In this document: positions 1-5,321 of the stretch, in pieces
Position numbering within the stretch: position 1 is the stretch's first letter
Layout of the letters: each line of letters starts with the position of its first letter
Source of the DNA: JAXHTH01 sp034211115
GTDB taxonomy: Bacteria > Planctomycetota > Phycisphaerae > Phycisphaerales > SM1A02
DNA length: 6,997 bases
Assembly: GCA_034211115.1 (NCBI GenBank)
Contig: JAXHTH010000028.1
Location: 1-6,997, forward strand
Direction: 5' to 3'
The notes under the pieces: generated by a model
Databases searched by the model: none
Told to the model about the DNA's origin: nothing
What the model saw: the letters and a program-made list of their open reading frames with translations, nothing else
Position numbers and translations under genes: made by a program

Positions 1-261
1 TTGCGGGGCCGATGCCCCGCCGATGTCCCGCCCCCTGTGGCCGGGCTGTCGGCGGATTGGGGAGAGGCGGGCGGCGGGAGCGTCCGGACCCGCTCCAACG
101 CCCCGCCGGAGGGGGATAATCGGAACTTCTCCCGCGGCTAACACGGTCCCAATACGTCCGCCCCATACTGCCGCCGACTTCACACGGTCGCGGCCGCAAC
201 CGTACGGCCGGCTCATGGGTTCCGAAGCGCTCCGGTTCGGTACGCGACCGCTGGCACGCCC

Positions 262-283
262 CCTGCCATGCCCCCATGGCGGG
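262..283 (+). terminator. Terminator-like hairpin
   Basis: Positions 262-270 pair with 275-283 around a CCCC loop, giving nine pairs with one G-T wobble. On the + strand the stem is followed by TTCTTCC, a weak U-rich tail. It could end a transcript entering from the left edge, but no gene for it is visible, so it may be only a structural element. Confidence 0.3.
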
Positions 284-360
284 TTCTTCCGATCCCTGAC
301 CGCGGGAAGCGGGCGGCCGGGTCCGCGGATCCGGTCTCCTCCTCCCCGGCCGCGAGCCTC

Positions 361-427
361 GGCGGGTGGTTGCGGTTTCTGCGGCTTTGAGCGGCGTCGC
401 GAGGATCAGCGCCACCTGCCTTTTTTT
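361..427 (+). terminator. Hairpin with long branched loop and T7 tract
   Basis: GGCGGGTGG at 361-369 pairs with CCACCTGCC at 412-420, nine pairs including one G-U wobble, immediately followed by seven T residues at 421-427. That is the layout of a Rho-independent terminator on the + strand. The loop of about 42 nt is long for a simple terminator; it contains a possible smaller stem (381-385 with 396-400, one wobble). The transcript it would end is unidentified, since no gene is recognised upstream within the window. Confidence 0.45.
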
Positions 428-733
428 CGCATTCAGCCAGGGGCGACGCAGGAGGAGGAACGCGGCGGATTCTCCGCCGCGGGGCGTCGCCCCTTTCTCT
501 CCGCACACCCCTGGCGATCGTCCACTCTCTCCGTCCTGGCCGGGACCCCGCGCTGATGGGGATCGTGCCGACCACGAGCCGGCGGATTGACGTTGAACGA
601 AGCCCTGCGCGGGGGTGAACCCCGCCGCGAAACGGGGCCCGCGGCGCGATCGCACGCAAGCGCGGCGGCGGAACCGCGATCAGCCGCCGGATCTGCCGAT
701 GAGGAGAAATCTGAGAGAATCGATGATTGCCCA

Positions 734-761
734 TTGACAGGATACCTAGCCCGGCTATGGT
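734..761 (+). promoter_or_regulatory. Sigma70-type promoter of the padR operon
   Basis: A perfect -35 box TTGACA lies at 734-739 and a -10-like TATGGT at 756-761, separated by 16 bp. Transcription would start near 768, leaving a leader of under 30 nt before the ATG at 796. The -10 box and the spacer lie inside the large palindrome at 742-784, so repressor binding there should directly block RNA polymerase. Confidence 0.6.
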
Positions 762-784
762 TTGGCCATAGCCCGCCTAGGTAT
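742..784. promoter_or_regulatory. Probable PadR operator, concentric palindrome
   Basis: Two nested inverted repeats share one centre at position 763: ATACCTAG (742-749) with CTAGGTAT (777-784), and GGCTATGG (753-760) with CCATAGCC (766-773). Overall 17 of 21 base pairs are symmetric. Each half is itself a dyad: TAGCC-C-GGCTA centred at 752, and TAGCC-C-GCCTA centred at 774 with one mismatch. The two dyads are 22 bp apart, about two helical turns, so two regulator dimers could bind on the same face of the DNA. It overlaps the promoter of the PadR gene that starts 12 bp downstream, which suggests autorepression. That PadR is the ligand is inferred from position and symmetry. Confidence 0.65.
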
Positions 785-795
785 GGAATCCCGCC

Positions 796-1185
796 ATGGA
801 CTCCCGACTCCTCTCCGGCACCGTCGAAATGCTCATCCTCGATGTCCTCGCCCGGGGCGACAGCTACGGCTACCAGATCGCGCAGACCGTGCTCAGCCAG
901 TCGGATGGGTACTTCCAGCTCAAGGAGGGCAGCCTCTATCCCGCCCTGCACCGGCTGGAGCGGCAGAAGCTGCTGGGCGGCTACTGGGTCGCCCCCGGAG
1001 CCCCCGGTGCCCCCGAAACATCACTCGATGGAGAAGCGCTTTCCGGGGGCGGGGGCGGCAGGCGAAGGAAGTATTACAGGCTCACGCCGAAGGGCCGGGC
1101 GGCCCTGAAGGCCAAGCGCGACGAGTGGCAGCGCTTCGCCGCGGGCGTGAGCGGCGTGCTGGGACAGAGAAGTGTCGTGGCGTGA
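796..1185 (+). CDS. PadR-family transcriptional regulator
   Basis: The 129-residue product is a winged-helix DNA-binding repressor of the PadR family, acting in the cytoplasm as a dimer. Family features are clear: the N-terminal LLSGTVEMLILDVLARGDSYGYQIAQ helices (residues 5-30), the recognition region with the signature EGSLYPALHRLERQKLL (44-60), and the wing and return strand RRRKYYRLTPKGRAAL (89-104). The C-terminal dimerisation helix is short, as in the small PadR subfamily. Unusually, about 24 Gly/Pro/Ala-rich residues (65-88) are inserted in the wing between GGYW and RRRKYY, partly made of a 9-bp tandem repeat. The ATG at 796 has only a weak GGA upstream. The stop overlaps the next gene by 14 nt, implying translational coupling. 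The regulated target is probably this operon itself; the inducing ligand is unknown. Confidence 0.92.
   Translation: MDSRLLSGTVEMLILDVLARGDSYGYQIAQTVLSQSDGYFQLKEGSLYPALHRLERQKLLGGYWVAPGAPGAPETSLDGEALSGGGGGRRRKYYRLTPKGRAALKAKRDEWQRFAAGVSGVLGQRSVVA
991..1017 (+). repeat. Three 9-bp tandem repeats inside padR
   Basis: GCCCCCGGA, GCCCCCGGT and GCCCCCGAA follow each other at 991-999, 1000-1008 and 1009-1017, encoding Ala-Pro-Gly, Ala-Pro-Gly and Ala-Pro-Glu. The unit is a multiple of three, so copy changes by slippage would keep the padR frame open while altering the length of the wing loop. Confidence 0.75.
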
Positions 1186-2425
1186 AGACATCACCGCCCA
1201 CCTGCCGCCCCCGCCCCCGGAAGATGAGCGGCAGGCGGATCTTCGGAGGGACATCGTCGATGAGCTCGACGATCACCTGTCCTGCGCCATGCAGCGCGAG
1301 CTGCGGAAGACCGACGACGAACACATCGCCCGCCGCGCGGTGCTTGCGCGCTTCGGCAGCGTGAAGCGCATCGCCTGCCGCCTGTGGTTCGATGCGATGA
1401 AGGAGACGATCATGAACCAGCGAATCGCGATGATCTCCAACGCCGTTCTCGCCGCCGCGTGCATCGCGGTGTGTGTGATTGCCTTTCTTGCCCTGCGGCA
1501 GAACAACCGGATCGCAGAAACGCTTGTCGCGAAGATCGAGACGATGGGCGGGAGACAAGAGGCTGCGGCCGCTTCATCCGTCTGGGCCGACGCGAAGATC
1601 AGGGTCCTGCGCGGATCACCGGACGGCGAGCCCGCGGAGCGATTGTCCGTGACCCTGGAGGGCGAGATGTTCAACCCCGGCACCAGGGATGAAGTTGTTG
1701 AGCGCACCGATGACAACGGTGTCGCGTCCTTCGGTCTTGTGCGCCCGGGACGCTACAGACTATGGATCCGGGAGCCCGACGTCTTGTGGAACCATCGAGA
1801 TCTGCTGTTGTTTCCCGGCGCGCACGAGCCGGAGCCGATCGTCTGGCCGAACACTCCGATCACTCCCGCGTCCGTATCCTTTGCGGTCGAGATGCCGCAG
1901 TATCTTTGGGAGCAGATCGGCTACGTGCACTGCCGATTCGAGGCTCTGGTGGATGATCTTCAAGAATTCGAAGGAACATGGCAGCGCTCGCCGACCGATC
2001 TGCTGCTCACGCCAGAAGGTGGAGTATGGATCTTTACCGCCGAGGAGTTCGAACGTGTGTGGGAGAATCTCCCGGATGACCAGGTGCGATTGAATCAGAG
2101 CGCCCTTCATCTCCGGGACCAGTTGATGATGAACGCAGCGCTGCAGTATCGCTTGGAAAGGGTGAGTGTGCTCCTGCCGGTCGCGGACGCCGAGGAGCCG
2201 GGAGTGTTCGCTCAATTCGACTGGTCCGATGCGCAAAAGCTGCAGAGCACGCCGCGCCAACTGCGAACGCGGCCGATCCGCGAGCCCGAACCCATCATCG
2301 ACAAGATCTACCACGTCGAATCCGATCAGGAGAATGTCTGGCGGATCGAGATGCCCGAGTGGTTGATCGAGGCGCTGGAACTCTGGTTTGCGGCTGAAAA
2401 TGAAACGAGCGAATCAGAATCCTGA
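1172..2425 (+). CDS. Single-pass membrane protein with HAAS-like N-terminus and Cna-B-like domain
   Basis: This 417-residue protein probably anchors in the inner membrane and pairs functionally with the PadR encoded just upstream. Residues 20-75 (RRDIVDELDDHL, then RRAVLARFGSVKRIA) look like the helical HAAS/DUF1700-type or 'permease prefix' domain that often sits next to PadR genes. A transmembrane helix covers about 87-108. Beyond it, residues 142-202 resemble a carboxypeptidase-regulatory/Cna-B beta-sandwich, with the typical TDDNGVASFGLVRPGRYRL strand pair. The remaining outer part is unrecognised, but two segments echo each other: EPEPI plus EMPxYLxE at 219-247, and EPEPI plus EMPxWLxE at 371-400. 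The start is GTG at 1172, 14 nt inside padR, with GGGACAGAGA in front. The C-terminus ends in an acidic/serine tail. The function is inferred to be sensing or signalling; no enzyme motif is seen. Confidence 0.75.
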   Translation: MSWREDITAHLPPPPPEDERQADLRRDIVDELDDHLSCAMQRELRKTDDEHIARRAVLARFGSVKRIACRLWFDAMKETIMNQRIAMISNAVLAAACIAVCVIAFLALRQNNRIAETLVAKIETMGGRQEAAAASSVWADAKIRVLRGSPDGEPAERLSVTLEGEMFNPGTRDEVVERTDDNGVASFGLVRPGRYRLWIREPDVLWNHRDLLLFPGAHEPEPIVWPNTPITPASVSFAVEMPQYLWEQIGYVHCRFEALVDDLQEFEGTWQRSPTDLLLTPEGGVWIFTAEEFERVWENLPDDQVRLNQSALHLRDQLMMNAALQYRLERVSVLLPVADAEEPGVFAQFDWSDAQKLQSTPRQLRTRPIREPEPIIDKIYHVESDQENVWRIEMPEWLIEALELWFAAENETSESES

Positions 2426-2443
2426 TGGCTCCACGCGCACGCC

Positions 2444-2464
2444 GCACGGGCGGGACGCCCGTGC
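2444..2464. repeat. REP-like palindrome (HGRDARAT / GGTPVPP type)
   Basis: GCACGGGCG (2444-2452) and CGCCCGTGC (2456-2464) form a perfect 9-bp stem with a GGA loop. Read as protein, the + strand gives HGRDARAT in one frame and GGTPVPP in another. I recall these strings from spurious ORFs scattered through planctomycete and related genomes, which marks the element as a dispersed palindromic repeat. It lies in the 60-bp gap between two convergent genes (stops at 2425 and 2486), where it could act as a bidirectional transcription barrier. There is no T tract. Its dispersed nature is recalled, not shown in this window. Confidence 0.6.
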
Positions 2465-2485
2465 CACCTTCCTGTTACGTCCGCA

Positions 2486-3217
2486 CTATTCCGTGGGCGC
2501 TTCTGACACCTGCACCAGCCGCGGCTCGTACACCGCCGGGCCGATGCGCGGCTCGGGGAGGATCGTCATGTAGCGCACCGAGCCGTCGAGGAAGAGCAGG
2601 TTGCCCTTGTCTTCATCGCCGTACCAGTCGGCATCGCGTCCGGTTCGCTCGCGGACCTCGAACCAGATCGGCTCGCCCATGACGACGAGGCGTGAGGGGA
2701 CGGTGGCGATCTCGGCTTTGCGCAGGCCGCGGTAGACGCCTTCCACCCCGGCGAGGCGCGCGTCGAGGAGCTTGGCGTTGGCGCGGTAGCTGGTGCCGTA
2801 GGCGCGGAAGGCGGTGCGGCCAGCCGTGCCCACCCCCTCCGTCTCCCCGCCGATGCCCCGGTCCGCCGGGCAGTGAAACAGCTCGACGCGGTCGATCCCC
2901 GCCCACCGGGCGACGTACCGCGTCAGCGGGCGGTCGGTATCGAGGAACGGCTCGCCGTTGACGGTCGAGAACCGCACCCCGCCGTAGTACCAGGCCGGCT
3001 GGACGGGCACGTAGGGGAACCGGTCATCGTGTTCCAGAAGGTAGGCCAGCCACGCCTGGCCGATGCGGCGCTGATTATCAGATGACTGCTCCCGGTAGCT
3101 GGCCAGCCGGGCCGAGGCCAGCGCGGGCAGGAGCGTGGCCAGCAGGACGGACACCAGCGCCAGCGAAATCGCCAGCTCCAGCAGGGTGAAACCGTCTCTG
3201 AGCGCGCGGCAACTCAT
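2486..3217 (-). CDS. Prepilin-type protein, H-X9-DG-like family
   Basis: The 243-residue product has a type IV prepilin-like N-terminus: a short basic leader MSCRALRDG, the processing site after Gly9, then FTLLE with glutamate at mature position +5, and a hydrophobic helix to about residue 38. Prepilin peptidase should cleave and methylate it, and it may be exported by a type II secretion or pilus-like machine. The globular part has marks of the planctomycete pseudopilin-like group: FHCPADRG (114-121), AYGTSYRANA (139-148) and GNLLFLDGSVRYM (205-217). The C-terminal H-X9-DG motif is altered, with Asp201 where His is expected ten residues before Asp211-Gly212. ATG at 3217 is chosen because it puts the leader at the usual length; the frame continues upstream but reads as non-coding. 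No SD is visible, and TATAGT lies 9 nt upstream. It stands alone, with no secretion genes nearby. Confidence 0.88.
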   Translation of the reverse strand: MSCRALRDGFTLLELAISLALVSVLLATLLPALASARLASYREQSSDNQRRIGQAWLAYLLEHDDRFPYVPVQPAWYYGGVRFSTVNGEPFLDTDRPLTRYVARWAGIDRVELFHCPADRGIGGETEGVGTAGRTAFRAYGTSYRANAKLLDARLAGVEGVYRGLRKAEIATVPSRLVVMGEPIWFEVRERTGRDADWYGDEDKGNLLFLDGSVRYMTILPEPRIGPAVYEPRLVQVSEAPTE

Positions 3218-3226
3218 AGCCCAGCA

Positions 3227-3232
3227 ACTATA
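3227..3232 (-). promoter_or_regulatory. -10-like TATAGT before the prepilin gene
   Basis: On the minus strand TATAGT (five of six matches to TATAAT) ends 9 nt before the ATG at 3217. A start 7 nt downstream would leave almost no leader, so the mRNA may be leaderless or nearly so. No convincing -35 box is found at 16-18 bp. The match could be chance. Confidence 0.35.
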
Positions 3233-3367
3233 CCCCGCCGCGGGGGCGGATGGATGCAACAATGTCCAAAAAGCCCTCTCCGGCCCGTGAGCGGGGGCGG
3301 GACACGCCGCGGCGCGGCTCACCCGTCCCCGTCGCGATCCTGCCGCCCGCGCTCGCCCGCGCCGCGC

Positions 3368-3399
3368 AAAGACAGCCGCGGGACGGGAGCCGCGGCTGT
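3368..3399 (-). terminator. Terminator hairpin downstream of hpf
   Basis: A perfect 10-bp inverted repeat, ACAGCCGCGG at 3372-3381 with CCGCGGCTGT at 3390-3399, has an 8-nt loop. It begins 29 nt after the hpf stop codon. On the minus strand the stem is followed by CTTTG, a short U run only, so termination may be partial. It should separate hpf from the prepilin gene further downstream on the same strand. Confidence 0.6.
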
Positions 3400-3428
3400 G
3401 ACCTGACGGTTCATCCTCGTGTTTGGAA

Positions 3429-3761
3429 TCATTGACGCCGGCGCGCGCGGCGCGGGCGGTCCCGCTTGCGCCGGAGTTCATTCTTCACAAGTCGTTTGAT
3501 GCGGCCGATCGAACGATCGATGGCGCTGTACGCCGAGGCGTCGCGATCCTCGAGCACGAGCGACCCGCCGGAGGTGAGGTGCACGTGAATGCGGCACAGC
3601 TTGTCTTCGCCCCCGCGCGGTCCGTTGACGTTCGTGAGACGAACGACCACATCGCGCACCCGGTGGGAGATGCGATCGAACGCGAAGCTGATCCGCCGTG
3701 CGGCGTACTCGTGCAGTGCATCAGACAACGGAATGTTGTGGCCCTGGACGTGCAATCGCAT
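3429..3761 (-). CDS. hpf: Short hibernation promoting factor (HPF/RaiA family)
   Basis: The product is 110 residues when started at the ATG at 3761. HPF/RaiA proteins bind the decoding and mRNA channel of the 30S subunit and silence ribosomes in stationary phase. The family pattern is visible: beta strand MRLHVQGHNIPLSDALHEYAARRI (1-24), central VVVRLTNVNGPRGGEDKLCRIHVHL (38-62), and GGSLVLEDRDASAYSAIDRSIGRIKRLV (65-92). It is the short form, lacking the C-terminal domain that lets long HPF dimerise 100S ribosomes by itself. Instead it ends in a very basic tail, RRKRDRPRRARRRQ. An AAAGGAG ribosome binding site (3768-3774) sits 6 nt before this ATG, which decides against the upstream in-frame start at 3830. 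A promoter-like pair lies at 3796-3824. It is probably monocistronic. Confidence 0.92.
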   Translation of the reverse strand: MRLHVQGHNIPLSDALHEYAARRISFAFDRISHRVRDVVVRLTNVNGPRGGEDKLCRIHVHLTSGGSLVLEDRDASAYSAIDRSIGRIKRLVKNELRRKRDRPRRARRRQ

Positions 3762-3767
3762 GTGTGA

Positions 3768-3774
3768 CTCCTTT
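3768..3774 (-). promoter_or_regulatory. Ribosome binding site of hpf
   Basis: On the minus strand AAAGGAG is followed by a 6-nt spacer and the ATG at 3761. It is the best Shine-Dalgarno sequence in the window and fixes the hpf start. Confidence 0.85.
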
Positions 3775-3795
3775 CCTTTGACTTCCGACACTTCC

Positions 3796-3824
3796 AATAT
3801 CGGGAACAAAGGAAGGGAGGGCAA
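3796..3824 (-). promoter_or_regulatory. Possible hpf promoter
   Basis: On the minus strand TTGCCC (3824-3819), a 17-bp spacer and GATATT (3801-3796) match the sigma70 boxes at four of six positions each. Transcription would start about 30 nt before the hpf ATG and include its ribosome binding site. This local region is AT-richer than its surroundings, which also fits a promoter. Confidence 0.4.
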
Positions 3825-3877
3825 GAACAACGCGCCGATTCTTTATTCGGACAATCTGATAGACACATCCGGCCGCA

Positions 3878-3897
3878 GCGCGCGGCGCGCCGCGCGC
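3878..3897. terminator. Perfect GC palindrome after the antiporter stop
   Basis: A 20-bp perfect palindrome made only of G and C, with GGCGCGCC (3884-3891) at its centre. As RNA it would form an 8-bp stem with a CGCG loop starting 7 nt after the antiporter stop codon. No T run follows on the minus strand. It may be a transcript-end hairpin or simply an alternating GC tract. Confidence 0.35.
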
Positions 3898-3904
3898 GCT
3901 CCCG

Positions 3905-5191
3905 TCAATCGGCGCCCGCGCTCTGCGCCGTCAGCCCGAGCAGCCGTTTGACCGCGAGGATGAAGACGCCGGTGAGCAGGAGATTCAACGCGAGGCTGAG
4001 CATGGCGACGGTGACCACGGGCCCGCCGATGCCGTAGCTGAGGCTGATCACGAGCACGCCCGCGCCGACCTCGCCCCGCGGCCACATCCCGATCGCCACC
4101 GCGAGCCGATGCCGCCACGGCGCCTCGCGTCGATAGCACAGGGCGGGGAACATCTTCCCCAGGTTGCTGATGACGGTAATCGCCAGCACGTGCAGGGCGA
4201 TGACGCCCCAGGAGGGCGAGGGCTGGGCGGCGGTGATCATCTCCGATTCCGCGGCGGCGTCGCCGGCCATCTCCGTCGTCGCGAACGCCTGCGCCGCCGA
4301 ATCGGCCGCGGGCTCGGCGAGACCGAACACGGCCGGCATCGACAGGCCCACCAGCACCATGAAGACGGCGGAGACGATCGTCGAGACGCGCTGTTCGACG
4401 GGGCTCTCCGGCCCTTCCTGGTGCCCTTCCCGCGCATCGTCGGCGTGCGGGTCCGCTCCCTCCGGACGGGCCATGATGCACCCCAGCACGAACGCGGGGA
4501 GCAGCACCTCGATGTGCACCGGCACCGACGGGTCGATCGCCTTCGACCCGGCGTAGATCACCTCGCTCGTCAGACCGATCAGCACGGCATAGCCGATCAC
4601 CCACGGCCAGGTGACCGGGATGCGCACGCGGTGCAGGAGCACGAAGGCGATCACGAGCAGGCCCGCCATGAGGAACACGATCACCCCGAGCTGCCAGGCG
4701 AGTCCCACCATGAGCATCTTCAGCGGGATCATGAGCAGGACGGTGTCCAAGTCGTCGAAGATGGCCAGGATCCGGGTCTTGCGGAACAGCCACGTCGCGC
4801 TGAGCCCGGCCGCGGCAAGCATCGAGAACAGCACCCCCGCCGACGTCGGGGCCGCGAACCGACCGGCCAGCAGCGTCTCCTTCCACGCCGGCCACTGCCC
4901 CCACTGATCCGAAGGCAGCATCACGAACACGAAATACAGCGTCACGAAGAGCCACGGAAACGAGGCGGCGGTGAACGCGACCACGTAATCCCAGCCATAC
5001 TGGCGCAGGTTCGAGCGATCGATCTCGAACTCGTAGCCGACATGGATCATGATGAACGCGAGGGCGATCATCGTGGCCAGGCGCAGCCAGGGGGCGACGA
5101 CGGGACCCGCCCCCCCCGGGAGGGCCGGGAGGAACTGCGAGCCGATCAGGCCGAGAATCAGCAGGATGGAGAAGAGGGCGACTTTCTTCAT
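3905..5191 (-). CDS. CPA2-type sodium/proton (cation/proton) antiporter
   Basis: This 428-residue inner-membrane protein exchanges Na+ or K+ for protons and helps control cytoplasmic pH and ion balance. About eleven to thirteen hydrophobic segments are seen. Family motifs include RFAAPTSAGVLFSMLAAAGL (111-130), the paired acidic residues FDDLD (145-149, Asp146/Asp147) expected in the ion-binding helix, and MWPRGEVGAGVLVIS (369-383), which carries the conserved Arg-Gly-Glu-Val-Gly of CPA2 proteins. There is no C-terminal TrkA/RCK domain; the chain ends after the last helix at Ala-Gly-Ala-Asp. Two hydrophilic inserts stand out: an acidic, His-containing loop at 242-266 and an Ala/Glu-rich loop at 291-325. 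The ATG at 5191 is chosen because it puts the first transmembrane helix at the N-terminus; no good SD precedes it. It diverges from the decarboxylase gene. The ion specificity cannot be read from sequence. Confidence 0.88.
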   Translation of the reverse strand: MKKVALFSILLILGLIGSQFLPALPGGAGPVVAPWLRLATMIALAFIMIHVGYEFEIDRSNLRQYGWDYVVAFTAASFPWLFVTLYFVFVMLPSDQWGQWPAWKETLLAGRFAAPTSAGVLFSMLAAAGLSATWLFRKTRILAIFDDLDTVLLMIPLKMLMVGLAWQLGVIVFLMAGLLVIAFVLLHRVRIPVTWPWVIGYAVLIGLTSEVIYAGSKAIDPSVPVHIEVLLPAFVLGCIMARPEGADPHADDAREGHQEGPESPVEQRVSTIVSAVFMVLVGLSMPAVFGLAEPAADSAAQAFATTEMAGDAAAESEMITAAQPSPSWGVIALHVLAITVISNLGKMFPALCYRREAPWRHRLAVAIGMWPRGEVGAGVLVISLSYGIGGPVVTVAMLSLALNLLLTGVFILAVKRLLGLTAQSAGAD

Positions 5192-5321
5192 CGCGGCGGC
5201 CGGCAGATGGTGTCCAGAACGCGGAGTGTAGAGAAGACCGGCGGGGAACGCATCGCCGGCCCCCGGGGGCGAGACGGATCGTCGACCAGCCAACCCGGTC
5301 GGGCAGGCTAGGATTCCGGCA
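5192..5321. promoter_or_regulatory. Divergent control region, antiporter / decarboxylase
   Basis: The 130-bp gap between two divergent start codons must hold both promoters. It contains a perfect 12-bp palindrome of five C and five G flanked by G and C (5259-5270). TAGGAT at 5309-5314 lies 7 nt before the decarboxylase ATG. No convincing -35/-10 pair was found for the antiporter. Confidence 0.5.
5309..5314 (+). promoter_or_regulatory. TAGGAT box before the decarboxylase start
   Basis: TAGGAT can be read as a -10 box placed 7 nt before the ATG at 5322, the spacing typical of leaderless mRNAs in GC-rich bacteria. The same bases supply AGGA as a weak Shine-Dalgarno sequence 8 nt from the ATG. 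The two readings exclude each other, and the sequence alone cannot decide. Confidence 0.35.

Larger units (their letters stand above)
1..733. other. Long intergenic stretch with hairpins, no supportable gene
   Basis: I find no protein-coding gene here. The open frames present (for example 23-556 on + and 213-734 on -) give Arg/Pro/Gly/Ala-rich translations with no recognisable domain, as expected for chance frames in GC-rich DNA. The stretch does contain hairpins: 3-20 (7-bp perfect stem, CGAT loop), 262-283 (9-bp stem with one G-U pair, CCCC loop, then TTCTTCC), 361-420 followed by T7, and overlapping alternatives at 609-625 and 624-645. I checked for tmRNA, RNase P RNA, SRP RNA and tRNA hallmarks by eye on both strands and saw none. 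It could hold an unrecognised structured RNA, the 3' flank of a gene left of the window, or simply GC-rich spacer. Confidence 0.6.

Noticed and set aside
262..300. tRNA- or tmRNA-like T arm (GGGTTCTTCCGATCCC)
   Set aside because: There is no acceptor stem, anticodon arm or CCA around it, and the T-loop consensus is not met.
23..556. 177-codon + strand frame near the left end
   Set aside because: Composition is dominated by Arg, Pro, Gly and Ser, no domain is seen, and it runs through the hairpin and T7 tract at 361-427.
609..645. Attenuator-like alternative hairpins before padR
   Set aside because: Stems 609-614/620-625 and 624-629/640-645 are mutually exclusive, but they lie upstream of the padR promoter and have no T tract or leader peptide; likely a by-product of GC-rich sequence.
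3218..3481. N-terminal extension of the prepilin frame up to 3481
   Set aside because: The extra 88 residues are Arg/Ala/Pro-rich, would overlap the end of hpf and include its terminator, and would bury the prepilin leader that must be at the N-terminus.
3762..3830. Upstream in-frame start of hpf at 3830
   Set aside because: The added 23 residues do not fit the family and are encoded by the promoter and SD region; AAAGGAG points to the ATG at 3761.
4109..5311. 400-codon open frame opposite the antiporter
   Set aside because: The product is a His/Arg/Glu-rich low-complexity chain, an antisense image of a hydrophobic membrane protein, with no recognisable motif.
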